From: Prostheceraeus crozeri
Taxonomy: Eukaryota; Platyhelminthes; Polycladida; Euryleptidae
Direction: 5' to 3'
NCBI GenBank assembly: GCA_907163375.1
Contig: CAJQUW010006313.1
Location: 115,331-179,330 of the forward strand
Length of the DNA: 64,000 nucleotides
Within the stretch, counting starts at the first letter, position 1. The number at the start of each line of letters is the position of its first letter. Position numbers and translations under genes: made by a program. Under the pieces are notes generated by a model that was given only the letters and a program-made list of their open reading frames with translations, searched no databases and was not told where the DNA came from. Below are positions 35,243 to 47,742 of this stretch, in pieces.

Positions 35243-35465
35243 AAATAAATTGGCTGTACAATGGTCTTGTATGCAAAATGAAGGAGAAAATGAATTAAAG
35301 TCAAATCCATGGAAATGTGAGAATCAATACTGATTGTTTTTGGATGCACAATACTTGACGGAGATCACGTGTGAACATAGCTTCCAGACAGGGTAGAAGT
35401 AGGAAAGCTTTAATTCACTTACTCCTTCATTTTGCATACAAGACCATTGTACAGCCAATTTATTT
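35243..35465. repeat. inverted repeat with 44-bp perfect arms
   Basis: Positions 35243-35286 and 35422-35465 pair perfectly (sum 70708). Pairing resumes at 35291-35300 with 35408-35417, giving about 58-bp arms around a 107-base loop. The arms hold no coding motif, and no target duplication was seen. Confidence 0.85.
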
Positions 35466-36877
35466 CTTCCAGAAATTTTACTTGGCAAGAGTCGGGTGTG
35501 AAATATATTTATAACAATTCGGTTCATTTGTTTAAACTATTACAAGATTGATCAAGAACACAAAATGCTTCAACAGAATTCAATCATAAACAAGACACCA
35601 GGACATGTAGTAACTGTAATATACCCCTTCATTTACAAACATGCAAATATATTCAAATGTTCTAAATAGAAAGTATGCCAACAAAATAATATAAAAAGTG
35701 TGAAGAATGGATCAATTGAAGACAGTTCTTGAAAAGGTTTTTAATATAAATATGGTGAGTGATGAAATAAAAAACTGTGAATGTTATTTACAGAATAACA
35801 AAAATTGATTCACATGAATATTACATTCCCTGACTTGCATCTTATGAAACAATGAATTCCAAAACTTTTCCAGGATTTCCAGAACCTGTATGATCCCTGC
35901 AATAATTAAGAACTGACAGAAGGCTACAGCTCTAATGTGACCATTCTGCATCGTCGTGCGTCGATGCTTGTGATGGATAAATGTACATGCAGTTCGGTGC
36001 ACACATGCATTCAATTGTCTTAGCGCACTAGCGATTAGGGAACCAATAGAAAGTTGCCGACTTTGCTATCATTTGTCACTGACACAGATGACAGCGGATA
36101 TGGTAGCAAAGACATTTCAACTTTGACAATCATATATGAATCTGTGAGATTGAATTCTTCAAGAAGTCAATGAGTGAAATCGAACTGGATTATTCTAATA
36201 ACTGCGCCGTCGGCGGTAGAAAACTCATTGTCCATGCTGGTACGATAATTTTCCAAGACTTTAATATCTAATTTAAAAGTTGAAAATCTTCTGCTTAAGG
36301 ATTGTGTTGATTAAATATAAGATTGGTTGCTCAAAAATCTTTGAAACAATCTAAAAGTTGTATGGTGCAGGCAGTAAATTATGTCGCCTGGTTTTAACCA
36401 CGAGTAGCTCCGGGAATAAATGTGAACTTGGTAGTTTTACTAATCATGTCATTCTATTTCTATTGAACTCTTTACGATAACAGGTGGGATCAATATGCAT
36501 GTCCTTCAATTTTATCTCTCTTATCAATTTGTCGCTGTAATGCTGTTTCTAGGTCTCTCATTTCAAGTTATGAGTGGATTAAAAATATGAATTTCATCAT
36601 TTTACTTTATATCTTTAATTAAATTCCGCTTCTTCTAAAGAACGCAATATCACAGACATGAAGGTTTCACAATTACGACAAAGGCATAACATACATTCGA
36701 ATAGTTGTGCGTTTATGTTTTTAATATCATTCTAAACACGAGAAACATGTGACTATTGATTAGAGATTATGTTGTAGTGATCACGCGATTCATTAATGCA
36801 AATATTTGCCGTTCACACACAGCTTTTATTACATGTCTAAGGTTTATATTAATATAGTGTTATTCTTTCTGTTACAA
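35466..36877. other. ELL intron sequence, no feature recognised
   Basis: Only short frames. Confidence 0.45.
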
Positions 36878-36883
36878 TACAGT

Positions 36884-37961
36884 CAGGGTGGCTAACGTTT
36901 TCCGACTTCAATTTTGCAGGACTTTTGTATGATTTTTGAAGGATTTTTTAAGAAATTTGCATGATCATATAGTAATCACTTATCAAGCACTTCAGTCGAT
37001 GGACAGTTCCAATAAATGATTTCTTGTGTTGCTACAACTTATTAAGGAATGCATAATTATCAATACTGCAACAGTAGGTTGTCGCACGTGACGAATGAAG
37101 AAAACGTAGTTGGTACAACAAGTAACAATGTATATTCATTTCTGTAGCATAACTTTCCAGAAAAAGAAATTCTTGATTCGAACAAAACCAAAAAAATAAC
37201 AATCTCTGGCTGATAGGCATGTGTGCATCAAATTACTATGTGAGATGCTCAAACATCAAAAAGGGAAAACGTTGCCATTTTCATTATCGAACGTTTTCGA
37301 TCAAATACCACCGGTCAAGACCACAACCTGGCTTAAGTTGTCAATTCTTTATATTACTTGATATCCAGGACTTTATTCATGTTGCTCTACTTGCTATGAA
37401 ACTAATGCAAATATCTATTGAGTGAAAATTGTAGAGATCAAAAATAAGAAAATTAAACCATTTCGTGACCATGAGTCATGACCAGCGCAGCGGTGCTTGG
37501 TCGAAAACGTTAGATGATAAGAATTGCCAAGTTTTCCTTTACAATAATTGGTTCGGCATCCTCCAAAGTAATAATCTTTGGCAGTTACTAGAGTACAAAA
37601 GAGTGTTTGCATCAAATCGTCACTTCATTTACTTTTGAATCCACTTGGTCGAGAAGAAGGCGTAGCCGCTTTCTTTCGGTTTCTTTATCGGCCAACTATA
37701 CTTCTTTCCATAACTGTCGTCTTATAATTGTTCAATACAGTTAAGATCGCAGGTACATCAGAGCCAGAAGACACTAAATTAGTACAACAAGCATTATAAT
37801 TCCCAGAGATAGATAAATTAAAAATACTGCTTCTTTTGACTAAGGTGACTTTTTGCGGGATTGATTACCATTTGACAGGACTTTTGCATGATTTTTGCAG
37901 GTCTAACCATTTTCAGGACTTTTGCAGGTTTTTAGGTTTTTGCATGATGTCAGCCACCCTG
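36884..37961. mobile_element. non-autonomous DNA transposon, CAGGGTGGCT ends, 6-bp target duplication
   Basis: The 1078-bp element runs from cagggtggct to agccaccctg. It is flanked by tacagt at 36878-36883 and 37962-37967. The subterminal word gcaggacttttg with a following atgattttt recurs at both ends in the same orientation (about 36917-36935, 37876-37950). No transposase was recognised inside. It belongs to the same structural group as the elements at 10909 and 23627. Confidence 0.9.
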
Positions 37962-37967
37962 TACAGT

Positions 37968-38115
37968 TCACTCCGTGGCACAGTCAGTGGTTAAGTGCTT
38001 GGTCTAGCGACTTGTTCAAAGGGCGAGTCCCCAAAGTGTCATTGGAAGTCAGCAGAAAGGGCATCATGACCAAAAACTTAACAACACTACAGAAAAGTCT
38101 GGCTACTTAGCACGT
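37968..38115 (+). mobile_element. tRNA-derived SINE fragment
   Basis: The start, ggcacagtcagtggttaagt at about 37978-37997, resembles an RNA polymerase III A box. gcgagtcccc at about 38022-38031 sits where the B box (GGTTCGANTCC) would be, with the G-A-x-TCC core partly kept. The segment gcagaaagggcatcatgacc that follows resembles the core of CORE-type SINEs. It begins directly at the target duplication of the DNA transposon to its left. Confidence 0.55.
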
Positions 38116-38664
38116 CAGCACCGTCCAAACCAATAGTATGAGAGAGGCATGACGTTCGAGCATTGTTTATACTCACTGCTACAATCAGAAACAGTGAAAA
38201 ATGGTATTGTCATGATGGAATTAAAAATGGTGATTTAACGGATTCTGCAGTTAGTACACGAACTCGGGTATAATAATAATTAAAAATGTTCCATTCATCC
38301 ATTTTTTACCTATAAGCTTTATTCTAAATAGTTTTTTACAGTTCAATACACCGTCCGTTTCATGAATCGTTACGCAGAAATGTCGATGTAATTTTTGGTT
38401 GTAAATCAATAAAACTCTCTCTATTAAATTACTGCTTCATTCAACAAATTACATTGTGTTTTATAGATTGATTGGTGTATATTTAGATTTTAGAAATTGT
38501 CACAAAGTTCATTTAGAAAACAAATGACACAAGATTTTTACATAACAATTCTATTAACTAAAATTTATTGCCAATATAATCTGTTTATCAGTTCTCTTAC
38601 GTCGATTTTAAGTAAGCAATCCTTCATTGCTTCATTGCAACGTTTCTGTGAAAAATTCTAATTT
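38116..38664. other. ELL intron sequence, no feature recognised
   Basis: Nothing recognised. Confidence 0.4.
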
Positions 38665-39045
38665 ACTTGAACGAGTACAATCCAGAGCTCACAAGATCAT
38701 CTGTGGTCAATCAAGTTGCATGTGCAATCAATTCTTACCGTTGGAATACTGTCGATAGATATTGGGAATTCGGTTGTTTCACAGTATGGTTACTGATTCT
38801 TCTCATCCACTTCATTATTTGGCTCCAAGTATGAAAATGCATTCAAGAACATATCGTATGCCACTTGTGTCATCATCAAATCTTTTAAAGTTACAATGAT
38901 ACGTCTTTACAATCTTGGCTTTCGTTAACTTTTGTTTTTGTTGATCATTTTATATTTGATGTTATATTTGATTTATATGTTGCCTCACGATTACCAATAT
39001 TGAGGCTATGATAAATATAGACGATTATTATTATTCACTACAAAT
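38665..39045 (+). pseudogene. CR1/L2-like LINE 3' end with (ATT)n tail
   Basis: The reading LLERVQSRAHKIICGQ (38666-38713), then LPLEYCR, a stop, and HPLHYLAPSMKMHSRTYRMP matches the end of CR1/L2-like LINEs (LERVQ-x-RA-x-x-II-G). About 110 bases later the sequence ends in gattattattatt, the usual microsatellite-like 3' end of these elements, at about 39023-39036. Confidence 0.8.
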
Positions 39046-39317
39046 GATTCGGTGGTCCCATACAATACATGAAAAAAGCTCTATAGCTGCTTGACGATGT
39101 GAAACGGACGCCTCTGCGAAATATATCCCACAAAAACCAATGTGTGCCATCGTTTTTCACGTCGGTCTTTCCAAATCAAAATGAGAAATAATGACGTTAA
39201 TAATGTATTTCAAGAATGGTATAGTATACAGACTGATATGGCAGAAATAAAATTAGCCCGACAAATGAAGCGTTAATTGAAATGGCTTAAATGAACCATG
39301 GTTATGCTCCTTAGTTC

Positions 39318-39385
39318 ATTTTGTTGATAGAGAATAATAATAAGATAATATCAAATTATTCTTGATTCTTCCCTATCAACAAAAT
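39318..39385. repeat. 68-base hairpin
   Basis: attttgttgatag (39318-39330) pairs perfectly with ctatcaacaaaat (39373-39385). Pairing continues inward with mismatches (gaa with ttc, ataat with attct). The size fits a pre-miRNA-like fold, but the inner stem is weak. Confidence 0.5.
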
Positions 39386-40538
39386 ATGCTCTTTAGTCAA
39401 GACATTTTCAAATATATCCTTAGTTTAATTTGATCAACTGTTTATTCCAATGTCTTGAAATTATGGTCACAAGATTTAAAATATATATCAAATTTGGTCA
39501 CTTTTCCATTTTTAATTAAATTTGTCATCACTTAGTGATGTCCACAGTAGGACTTACATGAGATGCAAAATCAGCATAATCCCTTGAATACATTACCAAA
39601 CCAAAGTAGCTAATGTACCGAACTGCAATTGATATATGCAGTTATATTTCATGTTTCTTTGATTGATCGCATGTTTCGTAAATCCGTGAGAGTCGCTTAT
39701 TCATCAAATTGGCTAGTTATGGGATTAAAAACTTAGATTGTCCACACTACAAAAATCGATGTTTAGAAAATATGGATAATGGAATCACAACAGTGCATTG
39801 GTGAGCTACAGTGGCGTCTGGCACGTGCATGACTAAGAGGAATAAATTACCCAACACCGATAAAGTATAATATGAAATCAAACGGAAATGTGAAAACCAT
39901 GATATTGATCGACCGGCAACCCGTCAGTAGATCGCTTACTGACCTTACCCGCACATAAATCCCATGGCTGTTTCCTAGTCTCGCCCGTTTCTAGAGAAAA
40001 CACGTAACATTGACACGGAAAATGTTCAATGTTAGAGGTGTTAATGTTACAGACATCATTTAGAAAACAAACAAGCTTCAAAACTAAAAGCGACAGAAGG
40101 AAATGGGAACGGAGTCGAAAACATTCAATTGTATGTTCATTCATGAAAGATGGCATTAAATGAGCAAATTTCAGAGCAATCTCTAATTATTCTGATGCTT
40201 GCCAATCTCCTTACGATAATATTCACTAAATTCGTCGACTGATTTGACATGTACTTTCGTCTCAGGATGCGACATTCCTTTCTTTTCCATGATCAAAGAA
40301 ATAGGGTGCACTACACTGATGATGGCAAACAAGTCAGGAGCGTTTGTAGTTCCCGTAATGTTTTATATCATCTTATTTTCACGTCTTGAACTTTTTCCTT
40401 TCGGGGTCTTGGGATTGTCTAGATTTAATAGACTATTGCATGGAACACGGACCAATGTAAGGGGATACTGCTGCTTTGAACATATAATGACTAGGGAATG
40501 AATAATACATCAAATTCACTTTAACCTCTATCTCTTAC
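39386..40538. other. ELL intron sequence, no feature recognised
   Basis: A 92-codon minus-strand frame at 39878-40156 is not recognisable. It was considered as an extra ELL exon and set aside, because the exons at 40539 and 26306 join in phase without it. Confidence 0.4.
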
Positions 40539-40814
40539 CTTAGCGAATGCTCAGCTAGTCTAGGATTCATTTTCCCAGCCTTCGTTTGAGAAGATGTACA
40601 GCTTCCAGTTTGAGTTTTATTTATCAATGCTTCTACTTTATCTAGTGCAACAGATTGCCTCATTATAGGCGGAAGTTTCTTTCCTTTGTCTCCGCAATCA
40701 TTGTTCTCATTGAGAACAGATGCTGTTGGCTTTCGATTGGTTGTATCAGCAGGAGAAGGGTTTCGTATATGACGACTTCCTTTACGCGATGAACTGCCCT
40801 TTATTTGCTTAGTC
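40539..40814 (-). CDS. ELL: ELL elongation factor, basic linker exon
   Basis: The 276-base exon follows a ttcatcttacag acceptor and ends at GTAAGA. Its first base completes a CA|G codon from the exon at 49122, and its last two bases join the exon at 26306. The encoded stretch is rich in Ser, Lys and Arg, with TKQIKGSSSRKGSRHIRNPS at the start, GKKLPPIMRQS in the middle and NPRLAEHSLR at the end. It is poorly conserved, as is the matching linker of vertebrate ELL before its HLLAL block. The call rests on splice sites, phase and position rather than on sequence similarity. The next intron (26307-40538) is 14.2 kb and full of transposon scraps. Confidence 0.85.
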
Positions 40815-43800
40815 CTGTAAGATGAAAGCATATAAATCATTTCACAAAACCAGGTTTCGCTAGATGCAGTTACGCAAAATACTGCAATGTCAAAATCTCA
40901 GACTCAAAAGAGTTCATTCACCAAAGGAATATCAGAAGCAGTGGTGTGATCATGAATTTTCAGATTATTCAGGACGGAATTTTTTTGCTACGATCACGAA
41001 TGTAAAAATGAAAGGAAACGTGTCTGTATAGTAGATGACTTTACTTATTCTTATCAAGAAACATGTAACGAAAGGGATCATATAAATCATGTTATGAAAA
41101 ACGCAGGACTTCATACGCATAAATGTAGCGCAATAACGTGAGATTTTGGCATGAAACATGGTTAGAACATGGTCATAATGATTTTCAAGAGATAAAATTG
41201 CATCAAATCGCACAATGACCACATAAAATCAGGAATAGACAAGTGCATGTAGTCTAAAAGAAAAAAACAATGTATCGAAACATGATTTTCTGTATAAATT
41301 TCATGCGAATACATGATTTATGTTATTGTGAATTTTGTAATGCAAAAGCTATCAATTCACCTCAGGAGCTATTGATCTAGGCTGTATTGCTGTCCTGATA
41401 TTCAATGACATTGTGAAAGTAAACAGGAGACTCTTAACATTATTACATGAATGGTACTTTCTATCAAAACTGAAGCAGCATATTTCGAATAATATCCACA
41501 TAGCCTACTGCAGTAGATGCATATACCAATATCTAAATAATCAAATTTAATATCAAATAATCCTCTATCAACTCTCGGGCATTCAACAAAAGATTATTCA
41601 AGCGTCACGTCAATTTTTCGGGCATCTCGGGTAGGAGCACTGAGAAAGGCCCTTTTCTACCAAATTTTCCAAGACATCCGAACGACAAGCGAGTCGATTT
41701 CATTCGTAGATATTACTTCAGGTAAGTTGTTTCGATAACTTATATGCCCATTTCACAAAACCCGAGTTCTTGTGGCGTCCAGGATCGATCATTTGACACG
41801 AATGAAGGATTTTGTTTTTTAAAAGTAAGTATGGCATCGGTCTTCTGGAACTTTGAAAAATCCATGGCAGATTTCTTAGATTCCGCCATGTCGTCCGGTT
41901 TTAAGTCTGCGACGTTCACCTATGCACTATCCGCGTACATTCAACCATACCAATTTGAAAGAAATTAAGGCAACTAAGTTGACCCATCACTCATCTTCAC
42001 ATATCACACTTTCCACGGAATCTTTGCCATCCATTACTTTGAAACAAAGGCTCAAATTCCTCGAGAGGTTGTAAAGCTTCAGAAAGAGAAAGGAGAAATT
42101 CCCGTTTTGGATCACATAATTTCTGCTTGATGTTGGTGAAGCTTGCACCATGTTATTTGGTTTTCGTACAATATTGAAGTAGCTACACAATCGCAAGAGT
42201 CTACAAAATTTTCAGCCATAGCGTTTCCACTGGACGAAGAAAAACTAGTTTCTTCATTTTAAAAAAGGTTGCCACAATCATTGACCTATTTGAAGTTTGT
42301 CGAGTCAGTTTATTTGCACAACTGCCAAAACAGTGATTCCACCAAGAATTCAAGCAGCCGAGAAAATATCACATGCATACAACACATCCATGTCATTAAG
42401 TTCATATGAAATATAAGGGCTAAATTCAATATCACTAAGTGACAATGTGCACAACTGTACTCAGAATTCTATGCGAAACATTCCTGCATCACCGAATGTC
42501 AATCTGATGAATAGCAACGAAGTCGCAAATAATCATGAACGAATCAACAAATCAAGCATTCAGCTTTTGAGACAATGAGAACAACAACTATAATAACTAA
42601 ATCCAAAAATTACTGGTGATGATGAACCTGTGTACATTGACAATAACTAACATTGTATTTGTGAGATCATATAATTTTATCCCTTCTCCCGCAAAATTAA
42701 AAACAAACAATGAAAATGTTAGAACTCTAGATTTTAGCTTTAAGGGACTTATAAGATCCTATCATTTACTTCTATTTTGCGGAAGAAGGGCTCTCAGGCT
42801 AAATAAAAAACCAAAAATATTTCATTAAAATTCAATATTATCTAAGGTATAATTTCATCTCATGATTGATTGTGGCTAGAAAATTCAAACAGATCATTCA
42901 ATAAGCAACAGATATTATTAAGAAACTGACCAAAAAATCGAGCAATAATAGCTTGCAGATACTTAAGCTGAACTGAAATTTAAGTGATAAGTGATGTTTA
43001 TTCATTAAATTGAAAATCGCATGCATTACAAGCTACAACAATGAAGAAAAGTACAAACGAACAAAAGTGAAAAGAAGTGTGACATTAAGAAAAATCAGAC
43101 TTCACTTTCTAGTTGTGGACTGACACAATAGCTTATCGAACAAAATACATGACCACGGAATAAATGAGTTCACATAATTGCTTGTACGACAAAAAGGGGA
43201 GCGAAAATGTTTGCTGACAAACATCCTATCAGGAATTTGCAGAAATTAATGAAAATAGAAATTTATGCACTATTGATCACTTCTATTCATTTTTGTGGCG
43301 ATTTTAATGCAGTACATGGATGTCAAATTCTCATGAATAATAACTGTCAATCCAGCCAGTGTCTTGTAAAATCTTGCAAATGATAGCAATGGAACATGCA
43401 GGAAAATTAAGTCGCTCTTGAAACACAAATCTTATCAGCCATCAACATCATTTTAACTACATACATTATATAATACATACACTAATATTTCAGACAAAGG
43501 TTCTGTTGAATCTTACAGAGACATGCAATAAGTTGGCAATGCCAAATCATTTGAAAGCTACATTTCCAGTGATCACATGATTCAATATTGAAGTTGACGT
43601 CATCAACAAAATTTTAGCAGCTGCGTTCATGAGAGTGTATGAGATAACAAGACGAGTTGGAGTGAGCGAATTGAACTTCTCTTTTCGATCTACTTAAGTT
43701 ACGGAATGCCTTTCATCAAAAGAAGTACACTCCGATATCATTACTTGAAGTTATGCCATATGTATATATCATACTTCATGAATTTACATGCCTTCGCAAT

Positions 43801-44479
43801 TTAATCTACAGATTTATATCTTAAGTCACTGTATCTCCTGATGATATCCGCATGTTACATTTCGCTTTTGATCTCCTATTGCCCCAGGCATTAATGGTCA
43901 GAATTCCCTCTCATGAAACAATTTTACCTCAAATGATAATAAACGTGCATCTACTTGTATTATTGAGAGCGTAGTTACGACGTAGTAATTGACGACAAAT
44001 AGGGTGTCTACTAGAAATTAGAGGTGGTGCTGGAGTCCAATCAAAGACAAAATAGAACATATTTTTTAGAACACAGGCATAAACAAAATTCTGGTTTTGT
44101 AGTTTTTATTTCTGCATATAATGTTGCAAAGTTAGAATTCCTTTGAAGATTTTAAAGCACCATATTCCTTACTTATGGTATTAGGAATACATTAGTTATT
44201 AGTCATTTTTGTAAAATTGGCAAAATATCAAGACCGGCCGAAGGTCCAACGCATGAAACAAAATTTATAAAACGAATCCAGTAGAAACAATATGATATAA
44301 AAAATTCAACCATTGATTACAATGATGTCGAAGATAATACGAATACTTAATATTAAGTCTGACTTAGGAAGAACTAATACTACCCATTGTCTAAAAGTCG
44401 ATAAGAAGTTACATACTTAAGATCACAGAGGTGATAATTACACACTGTATTAAATATCGAAATACAGCAAATGGCAATA
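40815..44479. other. ELL intron sequence, no feature recognised
   Basis: Intron between the exons at 49122 and 40814. Short frames only. A minus-strand MAESKKSAMDFSKFQKTDAI frame near 41780-41930 looks protein-like over 49 codons but has no partner. Confidence 0.4.
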
Positions 44480-44770
44480 TCATATTTCCAAAATTAGAAC
44501 TCGACCTACGTGTAGATTGAAGTAAATGACACAATTGATATTTTTATCCAAATTCACATTTACTGAACCGATAAAAAGGCAATCCATTAACAAAACTATA
44601 ATAAAATGATTAGTCAGGATATGTTGTATCCACTTCAGCATAGAAGATGTTGGAAGCTTATTGATAAAAGTCTGGTGCCAAACTAGATCGAAAGTCTCTG
44701 ACATGTCAAGGGCTACTGTTACGGACTCTCCAAATATTTGTGAAGCGATGACGACCAAATATTGGTCACA
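44480..44770 (-). pseudogene. LINE reverse transcriptase scrap (motif A)
   Basis: The 92-codon frame contains GESVTVALDMSETFDLVWHQ (about 44650-44710) and FINKLPTS. This is the LDMSKAFDRVWH motif A block of CR1/Jockey/Rex-like LINE reverse transcriptases, with K-A changed to E-T. Downstream blocks are decayed. Confidence 0.8.
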
Positions 44771-47418
44771 TATGTAAGGACACCAGTGAAGTGACGATCA
44801 TTTAACGAACCACGATACTAAAGGTGAAAAATCAGGGCCTCAAGACATCAATTTTCGGACACTGCTGATAATCAAAGTGATCGTATGATAATTGAATTGA
44901 TACTCTGTCTTTCTGAATATAATTTTACGAATTTTATACCGGACATGACGAGCATTCATATGCTAATCCAGATTGATGATCGGCATTTTTTTTGAGTCAC
45001 AACTACTTTGTAATTTGTGATAAACTAGTTTGGAGCTCAACACCGGCATCATCGACTAAAAATTCATCCTTCGACTTCTGGCACTAGTATGCCAAGAGCG
45101 TTGGTTTTGTATCTTGTTGCATAGTGTCTTCTGAAAGTTATTATAGCTAAAATATATTTTGCTTCATTGATTTGACCTTGTATGTTTCATATTTCAATTT
45201 TCTCGGTTATTTCGTTCGACGAATTTTAGTTTCACTGTTCATTTATCACCAGCGATTCGCTAGCATATCAATGGTTTGACTGTCGTTTACATACATACTT
45301 GAATGTAGAACTTTTGCCGAAAGTGACATTATATTCATATTCCTTCAATTTCATTTTATACTCCAAATTCAATTCTAACTACATACTGTGTTATATTTTT
45401 CTGGTTGTGAGAAGCGGAAATGCAAAACATACGTAGGATCTTTCATTGGAAAGCACAATTTCAGTGAAATGCTAAACCTGGCAATTCAAGTGATTGTCAC
45501 ATACTGCTTTCATTCATTCATATACACGTACTTTTCCATTCATCACCATAATTAATGCTCAAATTCATGAATGGATCTCCTTATAGTCATGAATTATGTC
45601 GACTGCACAGTGACAGCTGTGCACACAACACAATCAAGGTACTATTTTTGAGACATGCATCAGCTGAGTAAGATCAATGCATGTCTACCTACTCATCAAA
45701 ATCTGTGATATTGATGTTGCTAATTTACATCTTTATCATGTTGCACAAAAAATGAAAACGTGTAACAGTACGTCAAAATTAGTGCAAAGTAAAGCAATCA
45801 TGTCAAACCTGAATAATATGGGATGCCAATGCTGCTACAACATCAACAATGGCTGATTTCAGGGAAAGTAATTTCCTCATCTATGAGTGATGCTTTTTGC
45901 GAGGGAGCAAATCTTACTAATAAATCTATGCTTATCCCTCAATTCTTTTGCAGTATATTTTTATTGCAGATACCAGAAGGTCAACAGTTAATCAATGCAT
46001 CCATGAGTACTTCTTAGTTTATAGATAAGGGACATGTGCCCCACGAGTAAATTCATACGTTGCAAGGGAGCACAAGACCGCTAGTGTCATCTAGGTGTGG
46101 TATAATAGCATTATATGAATAGCATTTCAGGTCTAGGGCAGTTCACTGTTAAGTCACTACTGTAAAGTGTTATGCATTTATGATTTGAATTTTTAAAAAT
46201 ATATCGTTTAATTTCAAATACTGAAGCTTCATCATTTTCAAGTGACTAAATTTTCATGACCAAATATTGATTCTAGATCATGATCTGATCTATTGATTTT
46301 CTGAGATTTTTTGAGGTATTCCTTCACGGGACATATATGTCCCACAATCCCATCAGAGGCAAATTTGAGTAAATTTCAATTTTTACCAAATATTGCGAAT
46401 GTTGTAGCATTTGTCACTCATGTTATTGCAGTTCGTGCTGCTGACTTGTGTAGAAGAAGACAACTTTTGATATAGTGTATACAGATACAATGCACACTAC
46501 AGTTCAACAGAACTAGATAATTGGACAAACGTAGACTAGAAATCGATCAATGCGAATTATTTGCATTAAAGTATTGTGGTATATCTTCGTTGATCAGTTG
46601 TTCAGCTTCTCAGTAAATGAATTTCTGTGCTTCAGTAAAGGTCCTCAGAAAGTAGATTGCTAGTTTCAATCTGCACATGAATTTGATATCATGTTGCACA
46701 TACTTGTACGAGTAACTTTCGTATCTAGTCATTTACAGTATGTTGTGAAGTTTTGAAACTGCAAGTGCAAAAGCGAGTTGTGCGTGGATCACAAAATGAT
46801 GCCTTCTTCATTCTAAAACACAACTCATGACGTATTCGTCCATCCTGTTCTATCCTATATGTTAAGACAGGCCTACAGCACTCATATTTTTGGTTGATTG
46901 AAACAGAAAATGCTTTTACACCGTTATCGTTAAAGTTAAAAACTAGCGGCAATTTACATTTTCAGCAGTGTTTGAGGGTTGAAGATATTGTAGTCTGTGA
47001 TTACCATCAGATGAATTTTAGAATCAAACTGATCACATCATGACAGATTTTCAGAATAAGTAAATTCTTTATTGACAATGGGAAGAACTATTAATAAATT
47101 ATTGACTCTTAGTAAACTTCTTACTGTGTTCAAGTATTTACAGAAATAAGAAGCAGTTATGTATTTCTCGGTTGTGGATTGACATTTCAAGACATACGTT
47201 CCGTTTACTAGATATGTTCTCATAACCTAACTATGTAATCACATATAGTCACTGAGTGGCACAGTCATTGATCACAATCAATTCAGAACGTGAAAGGAGA
47301 AATGTGGTTAAACTTTTGAGAATATTTGCGCTTGTTACTTAACAACCAGTCTGGGTCAGGCCAATCTTGTTTTGATTAAGGGCGTCTTCTAGATGTTTTC
47401 AAAACATTTCACATGACA
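44771..47418. other. ELL intron sequence, no gene recognised
   Basis: A 16-bp perfect palindrome, gggacatatatgtccc, lies at 46328-46343. A related gggacatgtgcccc is at 46027, perhaps from a small transposon. Nothing else seen. Confidence 0.4.
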
Positions 47419-47742
47419 TTACATGCTGTGGAGATGCCATGTGGTATCTTTATCGCGGATTTTATGAAAAACTTGAACATTCCCAAATACATGTGTATGT
47501 TTGCATATAGCTGCGATCAGATATAAAATCCATGTAGATGCAAATGACATAACGCCGAATTGCATCATGTCTATCTTGTCGTCCTCTGTATTCTCAATGC
47601 AGTAAATGATGGCAGCATAGAGTTGCTTTACAGTAAATACAATTGCAATTGCAAAATTCATTTCATGATCGAAAGCATCCTCAGTCGATTTAGCGGAAAT
47701 TGAACATAACAAATTCAAGATGCAGTGATACAGTTTGGGCAA
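47419..47742 (-). other. unassigned 107-codon open frame with two hydrophobic segments
   Basis: The frame has an acidic stretch (ENTEDDKIDMM) between two membrane-like segments (FAIAIVFTVKQLYAAIIYCI and FGVMSFASTWILYLIAAIC). I do not recognise a family. A frame of this length can arise by chance in a window this size, so I list it only as a candidate receptor or membrane-protein scrap within an ELL intron. Confidence 0.2.

Noticed and set aside
37968-38060. Possible functional tRNA gene
   Set aside because: The A-box-like start is present, but the B box is altered and no cloverleaf closes. A SINE core follows instead.
39878-40156. 92-codon minus-strand frame with acceptor- and donor-like sites
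   Set aside because: The exons at 40539 and 26306 join in phase to give a conserved ELL stretch without it, and a 40-base exon there would break the match.
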